DNA of 64,000 bases from Candidatus Wallbacteria bacterium (GCA_028687545.1 JAQTZZ010000001.1:170378-234377), one strand, 5' to 3'; positions 52,259 through 61,112 are shown, numbered from the stretch's first letter. Program-made: numbers and translations. The notes: generated by a model from the letters alone, not told the origin.

Positions 52259-53143
52259 ATGGAATTCAAAGATGACTTCAAACCAATGGGAAGTTCTGGA
52301 CAACCCAAGGATGAAAAAGCTTCACAACAGCTTTATCCGGGCGAGAGACTGCCTAAGGATTATGGAAAGACTAAAATGGTGCTGATGGTGGTGGATCCGC
52401 TCTGGCTTCATACCTATTGGCTTGTCACACCTCAGAAGATCGCCGAACTGGTGAAACTTGTCGGCGAAGCGATTTTCAACGCCTCACGCTTTGTGATCAG
52501 GGTCTATGATGTGACTGATGTGGACTTCAACGGCGAGAATGCCCACAGTTATTTCGACATGGGTGTTTCACTGCAGGCCCGCAACTGGTATTTCAACTGC
52601 GGCAATCCTGACCGTAACTACCTCGCAGACCTCGGCCTGATCACTCCTGAAGGCAAGTTCGTGCTGATCGCCCGCAGTAACACCATCCGCGCTCCCCGCA
52701 ACACGATCTCCGAACAGGTGGACGACCGCTGGATATCCATAGAGCAGGACTACGCCAAAATGTACCAGCTCTCAGGCGGCGAACAGATCGGCAGAAGCTC
52801 TTTCGACATCAAAGAGATCATTGCCAGGCGGTTTCAGGAGGAATTGTCCTCAGGCTCAGTCTCGAGCTTTTCGAGCGGTTCAGTGACCGGTCTGCAGAAA
52901 CCCCCTTCCGAGAAAAGCGACTTCTGGCTAAAGGTGGAGACAGAGCTGATTGTTTACGGTGCCACTGAACCCGATGCAGACCTCAGCGTCAAAGGAATGC
53001 CGATCAAACTGAGGCCGGACGGTACTTTCACACTCAGATTCGCTCTGCCTGACGGAGAGCAGGTGATACCAGTGGAAGCGACCTCAGCCAGCAAGAAGCA
53101 TCACCGCGTGATCACCCCTGTGGTGAACAAGGTGACAAGATAA
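52259..53143 (+). CDS. DUF4912-domain protein
   Basis: 294 residues, soluble. The DUF4912 region has MVLMVVDPLWLHTYWLVTP (about 41-59), then FVIRVYDVTDVDFNG, WYFNCGNPDRNYLADLGLI and FVLIARSNTIRAPRNTIS. A linker rich in Ser and Gly (SSGSVSSFSSGSVTG) leads to a C-terminal beta-sandwich (FWLKVETELIVYGATEPDAD, LSVKGMPIKLRPDGTFTLRF) of carbohydrate-binding or Ig type. DUF4912 genes commonly sit beside GH57 branching enzymes; here GH57 follows after 41 bases. Probably an accessory of glycogen metabolism. GGGAGG precedes the ATG. Confidence 0.82.
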   Translation: MEFKDDFKPMGSSGQPKDEKASQQLYPGERLPKDYGKTKMVLMVVDPLWLHTYWLVTPQKIAELVKLVGEAIFNASRFVIRVYDVTDVDFNGENAHSYFDMGVSLQARNWYFNCGNPDRNYLADLGLITPEGKFVLIARSNTIRAPRNTISEQVDDRWISIEQDYAKMYQLSGGEQIGRSSFDIKEIIARRFQEELSSGSVSSFSSGSVTGLQKPPSEKSDFWLKVETELIVYGATEPDADLSVKGMPIKLRPDGTFTLRFALPDGEQVIPVEATSASKKHHRVITPVVNKVTR

Positions 53144-53184
53144 ATTAGAAGGTAGATTCTGATATAAGCAACTAAGGAGATAAA

Positions 53185-54774
53185 ATGGCAATCACTGGCG
53201 CAAAAGGATATCTGGCGATGGTTCTGCATGCTCACCTGCCCTTTGTGCGGCATCCCGAGCATCCGCGATTTATGGAAGAAGACTGGCTTTTCGAGGCCAT
53301 CACAGAAACTTACATCCCGCTTATCGATGCCTATGAAAGAATGATCCAGGACGGCGTGGATTTCCGCATCACCATGTCCTGCACGCCACCATTGATGTGC
53401 ATGCTCAGCGACGAACTGCTGCAGTACCGCTACATTGAGCACCTGACGAGGCTGATCGAACTGGCGGAGAAGGAAGTGATCCGCACCAAGTTTGAACCAG
53501 TCTTCAACGAGCTGGCTGAAATGTATCTGCGCAGGTTCAAGCTCTGCTACCAGATTTTTGTGGAACATTACGACAGGAATCTCCTGAATGCTTTCAAAAA
53601 ATTCCAGGACTTAGGGAAGCTGGAAGTGATCACCTGCACAGGTACGCACGGATTCTTCCCCTTGCTGCTCAATCAGAAAGCCAAGGATGCCTTGCTCTCA
53701 GTCGCTGTGCAGACTTATGAGAAGCATATGGGAAGGAAACCCCGAGGGATCTGGCTTGCTGAATGCGGCTTTCAGCCCGGCGACGAGGAACTCCTTAAGA
53801 AGCACGGTATCCGCTATTTCTTCGTGGACACGCACGGCATACTTTATGGAACACCTCGCCCGAAATACGGCGTATTCGCCCCTGTCTACACCCCGTGCGG
53901 AGTGGCCGCCTTCGGCCGGGACGTGGAATCCTCGAAATCAGTCTGGTCCGCCGAAGAAGGCTATCCGGGCGATTACAATTACCGTGAATTCTACCGTGAC
54001 ATCGGCTGGGACCTGGAACTGGATTATGTGAAACCATACATACACGGCAATATCCGCACCAACACAGGAATCAAATATTACAAGATCACCGGACGCACTG
54101 CGCTGAAAGAGCCTTACAATGAGAAGAAGGCAATGGAGATGGCAGGAAGCCACGCCGCCAACTTCATGTTCAACCGCGACAAGCAGGTCGAGTACCTGCA
54201 CGATTACATGGGGCACAAACCGATCATCATCTCCCCATACGATGCAGAGCTGTTCGGGCACTGGTGGTACGAAGGCCCGAATTTCATCGAATTCCTGCTG
54301 CGCAAAATCCATCAAGCCAGTCAAGCCATGAAAACGATCACTCCTTCGGAATACCTTGACGAGAATCCGCAGAATCAGGTGGTCACTCCCTGCCATTCAA
54401 GCTGGGGCTACAAAGGCTACAGCGAGGTCTGGCTCAACGGCAGCAACCACTGGATCTACCCGCACCTGCATGAAGCGGCGGACCGGATGATTGAGCTTGC
54501 CAACAGATTCAAGCAGGAGTCAGGGCTGCGCAAGAGGGCTCTGAATCAGGCTGCCCGCGAACTGATGCTTGCACAGAGCAGCGACTGGGCCTTTATCATG
54601 AAAACCAATACGACGGTACCATATGCTGTAAAACGCACTGAAGAGCATGTGGAAAACTTCAACCGCCTGTATGGGATGATCATCAGGAATGAGATTGACC
54701 TCAAGTACCTGGAAGATCTGTCATACAGGAACAACATTTTCCCTGATATTGACTTCAGAATTTATTGCGATTAA
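53185..54774 (+). CDS. GH57 1,4-alpha-glucan branching enzyme
   Basis: 529 residues. GH57 (DUF1957 type) enzyme that transfers glucan chains to make alpha-1,6 branches in glycogen; cytoplasmic. Catalytic nucleophile Glu193 in GIWLAECGFQPG and acid Asp353 in SPYDAELFGHWW are both present. HAHLPFVRHPEHPRFMEE opens the barrel, and the C-terminal helical domain includes SSDWAFIMKTNTTVPYA. AAGGAG lies eight bases before the ATG. It makes a pair with DUF4912. No glycogen synthase or phosphorylase is in the window. Confidence 0.93.
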   Translation: MAITGAKGYLAMVLHAHLPFVRHPEHPRFMEEDWLFEAITETYIPLIDAYERMIQDGVDFRITMSCTPPLMCMLSDELLQYRYIEHLTRLIELAEKEVIRTKFEPVFNELAEMYLRRFKLCYQIFVEHYDRNLLNAFKKFQDLGKLEVITCTGTHGFFPLLLNQKAKDALLSVAVQTYEKHMGRKPRGIWLAECGFQPGDEELLKKHGIRYFFVDTHGILYGTPRPKYGVFAPVYTPCGVAAFGRDVESSKSVWSAEEGYPGDYNYREFYRDIGWDLELDYVKPYIHGNIRTNTGIKYYKITGRTALKEPYNEKKAMEMAGSHAANFMFNRDKQVEYLHDYMGHKPIIISPYDAELFGHWWYEGPNFIEFLLRKIHQASQAMKTITPSEYLDENPQNQVVTPCHSSWGYKGYSEVWLNGSNHWIYPHLHEAADRMIELANRFKQESGLRKRALNQAARELMLAQSSDWAFIMKTNTTVPYAVKRTEEHVENFNRLYGMIIRNEIDLKYLEDLSYRNNIFPDIDFRIYCD

Positions 54775-54784
54775 ACTGAACGGC

Positions 54785-54928
54785 ATGTTTGAAAATTACA
54801 AGAAATACGGAATCATCCTGGGATTTTTCTTTTTCGTCCATTATTACCTGATCCTGAAGGTTTTTCCTTTGGCTTTGAAGAGATTCGTGAGAATCCTGGA
54901 CAGATTCATGGCAAAGAAGGAACAGTGA
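54785..54928 (+). CDS. 47-residue single-span membrane peptide
   Basis: MFENYKKYGIILGFFFFVHYY begins a single hydrophobic helix (about 9-24), followed by a basic tail (ALKRFVRILDRFMAKKEQ). Its TGA overlaps the GTG of the response regulator by three bases, and it starts ten bases after the GH57 stop. No clear ribosome-binding site is seen. Overlap with the next start suggests real translation, but coding is not certain. Confidence 0.5.
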   Translation: MFENYKKYGIILGFFFFVHYYLILKVFPLALKRFVRILDRFMAKKEQ

Positions 54929-55344
54929 ATCTTCAGACCGCAGGTGATTTTGACGGATTGAAAAAGAACGGCGAGAAATTCCGCTTTCTGATAGTGGATG
55001 ATTCCCCTTTTATACTCAGGCAAATGGAGCGCTTCCTGGAAGAGATCCATTGTGAAGTGGCGGGTACTGCGTCCAACGGAGCTGAAGCCATCAAGGCCTA
55101 TCTCAAGGTCAAGCCTGATGTTGTGACCATGGATGTCACAATGCCTGAAATGGATGGAATGGAAGCGCTGGCAGAACTGCTCAAGCTTGACCCCAAAGCT
55201 AGAGTGATCATGGTTTCAGCCCACGGAAATGAAAACGTTGTGCGCGAATCCATCACCCGTGGTGCCACCCATTTTATTCTCAAGCCCCTGACTCTATCCA
55301 AAATCAGGGAAACACTGGTCCCGATCCTCGAAAAAATCGCCTGA
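54925..55344 (+). CDS. single-domain response regulator (CheY-like)
   Basis: 139 residues. Receiver-domain residues are complete: Asp25-Asp26 (FLIVDDSPFILRQM), phosphoacceptor Asp70 (VTMDVTMPEMDGMEAL), Ser98 (IMVSAHGN) and Lys120 (FILKPLTL). No output domain follows, so it acts by protein contact, as CheY or Spo0F do. GTG start has AAGGAA upstream. No histidine kinase is adjacent. It ends 82 bases before tRNA-Gln. Confidence 0.9.
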   Translation: MNLQTAGDFDGLKKNGEKFRFLIVDDSPFILRQMERFLEEIHCEVAGTASNGAEAIKAYLKVKPDVVTMDVTMPEMDGMEALAELLKLDPKARVIMVSAHGNENVVRESITRGATHFILKPLTLSKIRETLVPILEKIA

Positions 55345-55386
55345 ACCCCGAATCTGCTCCAGATGGTACCGTGGTTTAGAGGTATC

Positions 55387-55415
55387 TTGACATCAATCCT
55401 GTAGTTGATTAAAAT
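55387..55415 (+). promoter_or_regulatory. promoter for tRNA-Gln/tRNA-Glu
   Basis: TTGACA (55387-55392, perfect), 17-base spacer, TAAAAT (55410-55415). The expected start point is 5-6 bases before the mature tRNA-Gln. Confidence 0.7.
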
Positions 55416-55426
55416 TTCTTCCACGC

Positions 55427-55500
55427 TGGGGTATTGTCTAATGGTAGGACGACAGACTCTGGATCTGTTTGTGGTGGTTCGAGCCCATCTACCCCAGCCA
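55427..55500 (+). tRNA. tRNA-Gln (CTG)
   Basis: 74 bases including encoded CCA. Acceptor TGGGGTA pairs with TACCCCA. D arm contains CTAATGGTAGG. The anticodon stem ACAGA/TCTGT encloses loop CTCTGGA, giving anticodon CTG at 55459-55461. T arm GGTTCGAGCC is normal. It forms a two-gene unit with tRNA-Glu nine bases later. Confidence 0.95.
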
Positions 55501-55509
55501 ACTATCTCT

Positions 55510-55585
55510 GGCCCCATCGTCTAGTGGCCCAGGACAGCGGCCTCTCACGCCGCAAACAGGGGTTCGATCCCCCTTGGGGCTACCA
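55510..55585 (+). tRNA. tRNA-Glu (CTC), integration site of the adjoining island
   Basis: 76 bases with encoded CCA. Acceptor GGCCCCA pairs with TGGGGCT (first pair G-U). Anticodon stem GCGGC/GCCGC encloses CTCTCAC, anticodon CTC at 55544-55546. T arm GGGGTTCGATCCCCC is intact. The recombinase gene reads in from the 3' side and stops over the anticodon, so the gene has kept its function although an element joined its 3' half. Confidence 0.95.
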
Positions 55586-57047
55586 CATGTTTTTGGTAGA
55601 ATTTTTTGAGCTGTATTCTGTTGAACAGTAACAGGGTTTTATGGGTTCGAAGTCCACTTTCCCCATAGCTCGCACCTTCAGGCAGAATTAGTCTCTGTAT
55701 TGCTGTTTTTATTGATGGTTGAGCATTATTCCAAAGTTTCGAACAATTTTTTAAGATCCCCCGGATAAAATTCAAACATCCATTCAAGTCAAATGTATCA
55801 TCTACTACTATTTTAGTATCGTTTTTTAGATTGTAAATTTTCTCGATTGTATCACTATATAGCGTTTTATAGGTATCAGGATCAATTGTTCCGCTCATCA
55901 GCAGTTCCAATATTTTCTTTTTCTTCTCTTCCAGTACTGTAATCTGTTTCTTTATCTTCACAATTGTTAAATTAGTCATATTGTGGCTTTTGTTGTGGGT
56001 TTTGTTTGCAAGGTCTTCATAGAGTTCGAACAGTGTATCGTTTGGCTCGTTTTTATCGAGAAATTCCATGAACATTTTCTCAAGCTCTTCTTTCCTGATT
56101 CTGTAGCTGCAGCCTTTTGTACGGCAGTGATAATATGGATACAATTTGCCCAGTTTTCCCCTTGAATATGATCCAGTCAAATTGCATTTACATTTCGGGC
56201 ATTTGAAGGTGGTTTTCAATGGGAAATGGCTCCCAATATCCCCCTTGGGAGCAAAATCGAGCTGTGGGCCTTTTAACAGGCTCTGGACGCTATAAAATGT
56301 ATCTTTGGAGATCAATGGTTTGTGTATCCCTTCAATCTCTTGTGGGAACCATGAAATTTTGATGATTCCGGCATACAGAGGGTTGGTCAGTATCCGATAA
56401 ATTAGGTTCTTTGACAACTTTATGAAGCCCTTTTGATGTAATGTCTCAGCAATTTCAGTCTTTGTGTATATTCCCATCTCTGCCATCCTGTAAGCCTCAA
56501 TAACAAACTTGCATTCTTCGTTAGGAATTATTATGGGCCTGTGGTGTTCATCGAGTGAATTTGTATATCCTGTTGGAGCCATCCAGCACCATCTGCCCTC
56601 TAAAACAGCCTCTTTCATACCTCCGACTGTCCTCTCTCTTCGCTGGTCATTGTCAAATTGAGCTATAGCTGCAATCATGTTCTTGGTTAGCTTTCCAGCA
56701 GGAGAGTCATCAGCCTGTTCTGTAACAGACTCCACATCTATCCCGAACTTGCTAAATAGTGTAATGAGTGCAGTATAATCAACCATGTTTCTGGCCAACC
56801 GGTCTAACTTATACACTATGACTACTTTTGCTTTCGAGGGGTTACTTGAAATGAAGTCCAAGAGCAGTTTAAGCTGAGTTCTGTCTATCGTCTTTGCACT
56901 CTCCCCCTCTTCCCGGAACTGCCTGATAACTTCGTAACCACATCTCTTTGCATATTCTATGCATGCCTTCTCCTGGATGTCTAAGCTATAACCTAGCTCT
57001 GCTTGCTCTTTGGTGGATACGCGACAGTAAATGATTGAATTTTTCAT
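55545..57047 (-). CDS. large serine recombinase (integrase), C terminus encoded over tRNA-Glu
   Basis: 500 residues. The N-terminal resolvase domain has catalytic Ser11 (IIYCRVSTKEQ) and the downstream VVIVYKLDRLARN with arginines, then AAIAQFDNDQRRERT. The recombinase domain spans about 160-270 (GRWCWMAPTGYTN, NLIYRILTNPLYAGII). A zinc ribbon (FKCPKCKCNLTG, CRTKGCSY) and a coiled coil follow. The last residues, VVAPRGIEPLFAA, are read from the antisense of tRNA-Glu, and the TGA stop lies over its anticodon. This is the footprint of integration at that gene. ATG 57047 is 14 bases after the RloB gene and lacks a ribosome-binding site, so coupling is likely. Confidence 0.9.
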   Translation of the reverse strand: MKNSIIYCRVSTKEQAELGYSLDIQEKACIEYAKRCGYEVIRQFREEGESAKTIDRTQLKLLLDFISSNPSKAKVVIVYKLDRLARNMVDYTALITLFSKFGIDVESVTEQADDSPAGKLTKNMIAAIAQFDNDQRRERTVGGMKEAVLEGRWCWMAPTGYTNSLDEHHRPIIIPNEECKFVIEAYRMAEMGIYTKTEIAETLHQKGFIKLSKNLIYRILTNPLYAGIIKISWFPQEIEGIHKPLISKDTFYSVQSLLKGPQLDFAPKGDIGSHFPLKTTFKCPKCKCNLTGSYSRGKLGKLYPYYHCRTKGCSYRIRKEELEKMFMEFLDKNEPNDTLFELYEDLANKTHNKSHNMTNLTIVKIKKQITVLEEKKKKILELLMSGTIDPDTYKTLYSDTIEKIYNLKNDTKIVVDDTFDLNGCLNFIRGILKNCSKLWNNAQPSIKTAIQRLILPEGASYGESGLRTHKTLLLFNRIQLKKFYQKHVVAPRGIEPLFAA

Positions 57048-57061
57048 TATAATGTTAGAGA

Positions 57062-57655
57062 TTAATTATTGAAAATCTTTTCAACCAATCTGTAAACAGT
57101 ACTCCCATAGGTATGCGGCCAGTCAATGCAAGGTGGATTATCTTTTGCTTTGGCTCTAGATATAGCATTTATTATATTTTCTTCCGTGAATATCTTTGCT
57201 GGTGAAGCTTTACCACAGTCAGGAATATACTTACTCAATCGTTCTCTACAATCACGAACTGATGAAACACCTGCTCCATCTTCAAAGTGAAGCAGTTGCC
57301 AATACTCAAAGTTTGGATTACTTAGTGCAAAACCGTAGTTTACTTTAGTTTTGGCCCATGCAACAAGCGGCTTTAATTGTTCGTCAGTCCATCGGTCTTT
57401 GTCAATCACAAGCCAGGCCTCATCAGTTTTACGCAGAGATTCAATTTTTAAATACTCCTTGAGCCTATTAAGAACTCGCGGAGGTGCACTATTATGCTCA
57501 TTTTTAAGACACTTGATCTTTACAATCAGTTCCCCCCGATTGAAACGGTTGAAATACATCGGCTCAGTCTTTTCGCCTTCTGAAGCAATCACAAATAATT
57601 TCTTATACCTTCTTTCTCCAAGTTTTCTCTGAAATCTACCCTTTTGTTTCATCAC
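57062..57655 (-). CDS. RloB-like TOPRIM protein (AbiLii-like)
   Basis: 197 residues. RloB/AbiLii family of small TOPRIM-like proteins: KKLFVIASEGEKTEPMYF (acidic Glu near 25) and AWLVIDKDRWTDEQL (DxD-like IDKD), then FALSNPNFEYWQLLHF. The family is known from abortive-infection operons and is thought to act as a nuclease partner of an AAA ATPase. It follows the ATPase gene after nine bases and precedes the recombinase by 14 bases. Basic N-terminal end (QKGRFQRKLGERRYKK). Defence role is by family and context. Confidence 0.82.
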   Translation of the reverse strand: MMKQKGRFQRKLGERRYKKLFVIASEGEKTEPMYFNRFNRGELIVKIKCLKNEHNSAPPRVLNRLKEYLKIESLRKTDEAWLVIDKDRWTDEQLKPLVAWAKTKVNYGFALSNPNFEYWQLLHFEDGAGVSSVRDCRERLSKYIPDCGKASPAKIFTEENIINAISRAKAKDNPPCIDWPHTYGSTVYRLVEKIFNN

Positions 57656-57664
57656 ATTCCTCGA

Positions 57665-58975
57665 CTATCCTGCATTGTTATCGCTGATATCAATTCTTGG
57701 TACTCCACCAAGCCGTCCCTGGAGATAGCTTTTACGAATGTCTTTGTCATATCTTACGTCTTTGAATTCACTGAAAGAAAACAATTTTGATGACCCATCA
57801 GCACTTCTTTCTGTAACCCACATTTCGTCTCTGCGCATCAAAGTCTGATCCATCAGCTGAAGATCGTGAGTAGTAAAAAGGAGTTGTGCTCTACTATCTG
57901 GAGTGCAAAATCCTAAATACTGCTCGATCAAATCTCTTGTTACAAGCGAATGTAAGCTTCGGTCAAGCTCATCGATTATAAAAACCCCTTTGCTATTATG
58001 CCTACAGATGTCCAGAAAGCCTGGAAGTAGGTCTATTAATCTCCTCGAACCATCAGACTCATCAACCAAATCAAATTTGACATCACTTCCACTCTGGTTA
58101 CGGTGATAGGCCACGAGTTTACTTACAGTGACATTTGTTCCATCATTTTTTACCAGAAGGCGATCTCCAAGGGGTTCAATGCATACAGTGGTCGATTTAC
58201 CGATTGGAACACTCTCCAATATTTTTGATCTTAATCCCTCTGGAAAGGGAATACTTTCAATTTTAATTTCTTCGGTACCCACATGATTAATACCTGTATC
58301 CAATCTATTTAACAATAAATTAAAATCTGTATAAAGGGGATTCGTTCTATCGGATACATGGTCGAAAGGCTGAAATATTGAATCTGGTGAAGCCAAAGTT
58401 AAATTCTTAAACCAATTAAAAACTGGTTTATAATTCTCGACTTTCTGTAATACCGAATTGGTAAGGAAAAGCTGATTTTTTCTGGTCCCTTTAAATGCAT
58501 AGTTCAGGTGGTCATTTTTTTCTAATTCTTTATTGGGCATTAGAGAGTCAAGCTGTCTGTGAAAAAGCACTTTCTCACCAGACCCTGTGACAAGTAACAG
58601 CTTCTCTTCCTGGACCGCTTCTCGCGACACTGCAAATTCATATACATAGACAGTATCATCAGTCAGAATTTCAAAGGTGAATCGAACCGGTTTGGCCAAA
58701 TTCTCATTATCGAGTAGATAAGGACGTATCCAAATTGGCATATCTAATCCACTGCCATAAAGGACAAAGTTTTTAGAAAATTCCAGGGCTTTATAAAAAC
58801 TGCTTTTTCCGGAAGCGTTGCCGCCATAAAGAGCTGCAATAGGTAGTATCCTTGTTCTGTATTTGTTAAGTTTAGGTACTCTTTCGCCGTGCTGGCGTTC
58901 GCTGGTGGCAATCATTGACAGCGTACTACGGTCTCTGAAAGACATCCAATTTTCTACTGAAAATTTGAGTAGCAT
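57665..58975 (-). CDS. AAA-family ATPase (AbiLi-like), defence pair with RloB
   Basis: 436 residues. SMC/ABC-type ATPase in the OLD-like group: the N terminus LLKFSVENWMSFRDRSTLSM is typical, Walker A is GGNASGKSSF (about 51-60), and Walker B with following D-loop is GVFIIDELDRSLH (about 328-340). Its C-terminal region contains QLLFTTHDLQLM, the switch histidine. Such ATPases sense infection and activate their TOPRIM partner. Together with the RloB gene downstream it matches the AbiL two-gene system. About 200 bases upstream of its start hold no gene I can see. Confidence 0.85.
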   Translation of the reverse strand: MLLKFSVENWMSFRDRSTLSMIATSERQHGERVPKLNKYRTRILPIAALYGGNASGKSSFYKALEFSKNFVLYGSGLDMPIWIRPYLLDNENLAKPVRFTFEILTDDTVYVYEFAVSREAVQEEKLLLVTGSGEKVLFHRQLDSLMPNKELEKNDHLNYAFKGTRKNQLFLTNSVLQKVENYKPVFNWFKNLTLASPDSIFQPFDHVSDRTNPLYTDFNLLLNRLDTGINHVGTEEIKIESIPFPEGLRSKILESVPIGKSTTVCIEPLGDRLLVKNDGTNVTVSKLVAYHRNQSGSDVKFDLVDESDGSRRLIDLLPGFLDICRHNSKGVFIIDELDRSLHSLVTRDLIEQYLGFCTPDSRAQLLFTTHDLQLMDQTLMRRDEMWVTERSADGSSKLFSFSEFKDVRYDKDIRKSYLQGRLGGVPRIDISDNNAG

Positions 58976-59174
58976 TGGTTACCCCGAATGAGAATTTATC
59001 TCATTATACGTACTAATTATTTCGAAATACAACTAAAATTACAATTCAAGATTAATTTGTGTCATTCTATCCTGAAATATGTTCTTTAATCATTTTGAAA
59101 AGAAGTTTTATAAATCAGGATAAATTGTTTGATCTTACAACCTTGATATTGAGGATCTGGGATAAAATCTCTTC

Positions 59175-59475
59175 TCACTCCTCCACCCAATGATCTGCCA
59201 TCACCTCAGCCTGCTTCAGTACCGTCACCACCGCCTTCTGCTGCTTATCCGGCGGATATCCATGCTTGTTCAGTGTCCGCTTCACAATGACCATGAGCTT
59301 AGCTCTTGCACTCTCCTTAATCGTCCAGTCTATGGTTGTATTCTTGCGGACCTTGTCAGCTATCTCTTTGGCAATGGTTTTCAGTATCTCATCCCCCAGG
59401 ATCTTCACAGCGCTGTCATTGGTCTCCAGTGCTGAATAGAAGGCGAATTCATCCTTGGTCAGTTTCAGTCCTGGC
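59175..59475 (-). pseudogene. type I restriction enzyme HsdR, C-terminal remnant
   Basis: The open frame ending at 59175 encodes about 100 residues like the extreme C terminus of Hsd[19 protein letters not shown], then [20 protein letters not shown] and [19 protein letters not shown]. It has no start of its own: an HsdR reading frame begins abruptly at 59475, where it meets a piece of a recombinase gene. No hsdM, hsdS or helicase domain remains in the window. It is a decay product of an earlier restriction system. Confidence 0.75.
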
Positions 59476-59536
59476 TGTAACCAAGCTCTGCTTGCTCTTT
59501 GGTGGATACGTGGCAGTAAATAATGGAGTTTTTCAT
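59474..59536 (-). pseudogene. 5' fragment of a second serine recombinase gene
   Basis: The 63 bases from ATG 59536 encode [20 protein letters not shown], differing from the intact recombinase ([20 protein letters not shown]) at one residue, with several silent changes. After AGC the frame reaches QD and a TGA, because the sequence runs into HsdR. The silent differences show it is a diverged copy, not a recent duplication. Confidence 0.8.
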
Positions 59537-59621
59537 TTCGTTATACCTCGATAAGTTCCCACGCACATACCATTAAAGTAAATTCGATTTGGCTATAGCC
59601 GTCAAGCTGAATTTTATCTAC

Positions 59622-61112
59622 CTAATCCCTCTTTAAATCCAGTTTGTTTTCTTTCAACCAGAAGAAGTGAATAGCTACAAAGCGCCATACAGCATCAACA
59701 AGATTGCGAAATACTTCGATTAAATAATCATTTTCTGCTGAGCCCAATGATTTTAAAGTTCCACTGAGATTTCCAATCACTTCCATTTCAATAAAATGAT
59801 CAGAAGTTTTTTTTGAGTTTACTAATTCCATCAAAAGGGTATTAATAATAGGTGTCACATTCCCCTGACATTCCAAAAGAGTTTTTGCAGCGAGATGAAC
59901 TGAGTCGATCATTGGGTCGAGTTTGAAATTACTTTCTGAAACATACCTGTATTGCTCAACAGCAGAAATAATAGGAGCGATACTTTCCAAACGCTTAAAC
60001 GGTTCTACTTTGTTGTCGCTGAGGATTCTGCTAATTCCTAGGAACCTTTCTCCATTGGTAAAAAATTTGTCTGCTAGATTTGAATTTTCCGCTAAATCGG
60101 CTCCAGTTAGAAGCGTTCCTAGACATAGTTGAAAAATTTGACGTCCATACGAAAGAAGAGATTGATACTCTCGCCAGTCTTTAGTTTTACTTGATTCTTT
60201 GACTATAAACTTTAATACCTGAGAATCCCCTGCATGCACAATTTGTGAACGAGTATCATAGAATTGCCTTGCCCAGTCCTGCAGCCTTGGAATTCTTCCT
60301 AGAAGTAATGATATCGTGTCAACAAAACGATCAGTTTTTTCACTTGACGGCAAGGCTAACATCGATTCAAAAGCTATTGAGAGATCTACAATCGCAGCTG
60401 CATGGGTGTTGGCCTCACTGTTTGCGGCATTAAACCACTGCAGGGCATTGAAAACACGTTCCGAGGTGTTAGTTTTTTCTTTAGTCAGGAGTTCATAAAG
60501 TAATCGATAATCGCATCTGATACTTTTCGCAATACCAACGGTGGCGCACAAATTCTGTGAATTATTTAGAGATGGATTAGGTATCGGCCCATATAAGCGT
60601 GAGCCTCTTGAAACCCAAAAGGGATGTTTGAAATTATACATGCCTGCATATCCATCAATTTCACCGCGTTCATCAGCAATTAATTCTGATGATTTCTGAA
60701 CTTCTTCTACATGATCATGTGGGCTAACTAGACTCTTGGATATTTTCCCGGGTGAAAAAACTGCCATACTTGCGGTTTCCGGGGCCAGGAAGATATCCCC
60801 AAACTCATGTCGAGGGCTTGCATAGATGTATGCTACAAAGGCTTGAATGTTTTTTAGCTTTTCAAAATGATCCCTCGGATGGTCCATGTCTATGTAGGGT
60901 ATAAAAGCGTAAGATGCTGCTTTAATTTGAAGGTTATCTTTTAAAAACAGCATGTTAACAATTTCGTCCACCAATACTTTTTGTTCAGCGGTTAACCCAT
61001 TTGTATCATCTGTAGAACTAAACAAAATTTTCCCAATGGTGACTGGTTTTTTTGTTTTCAAAAATGGAAATACTGCTAAACTAAATTTTTGGTTTTGATT
61101 GTGCATTTTCAT
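59622..61112 (-). CDS. HEPN-domain protein (Apea-like), unknown function
   Basis: 496 residues, soluble. A central helical region (about 215-300) has the HEPN catalytic-type motif RSQIVH (Rx4H, Arg288 and His293) in FYDTRSQIVHAGDS, preceded by AIVDLSIAFESMLALPSSEK, a layout of the Apea-like HEPN family. HEPN domains are commonly RNases in toxin or defence systems. The N-terminal 200 residues are of no family I recognise (LTAEQKVLVDEIVNMLFL, YIDMDHPRDHFEKLKNIQAF). The C-terminal part is helical. It follows the other HEPN gene after 16 bases. Function inferred from motif only. Confidence 0.72.
   Translation of the reverse strand: MKMHNQNQKFSLAVFPFLKTKKPVTIGKILFSSTDDTNGLTAEQKVLVDEIVNMLFLKDNLQIKAASYAFIPYIDMDHPRDHFEKLKNIQAFVAYIYASPRHEFGDIFLAPETASMAVFSPGKISKSLVSPHDHVEEVQKSSELIADERGEIDGYAGMYNFKHPFWVSRGSRLYGPIPNPSLNNSQNLCATVGIAKSIRCDYRLLYELLTKEKTNTSERVFNALQWFNAANSEANTHAAAIVDLSIAFESMLALPSSEKTDRFVDTISLLLGRIPRLQDWARQFYDTRSQIVHAGDSQVLKFIVKESSKTKDWREYQSLLSYGRQIFQLCLGTLLTGADLAENSNLADKFFTNGERFLGISRILSDNKVEPFKRLESIAPIISAVEQYRYVSESNFKLDPMIDSVHLAAKTLLECQGNVTPIINTLLMELVNSKKTSDHFIEMEVIGNLSGTLKSLGSAENDYLIEVFRNLVDAVWRFVAIHFFWLKENKLDLKRD

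Noticed and set aside
55640-55670. tRNA-like remnant (GGGTTCGAAGTCC) just inside the island
   Set aside because: It could be an older attachment-site relic, but no acceptor or anticodon stem is present and it lies within the recombinase coding sequence.
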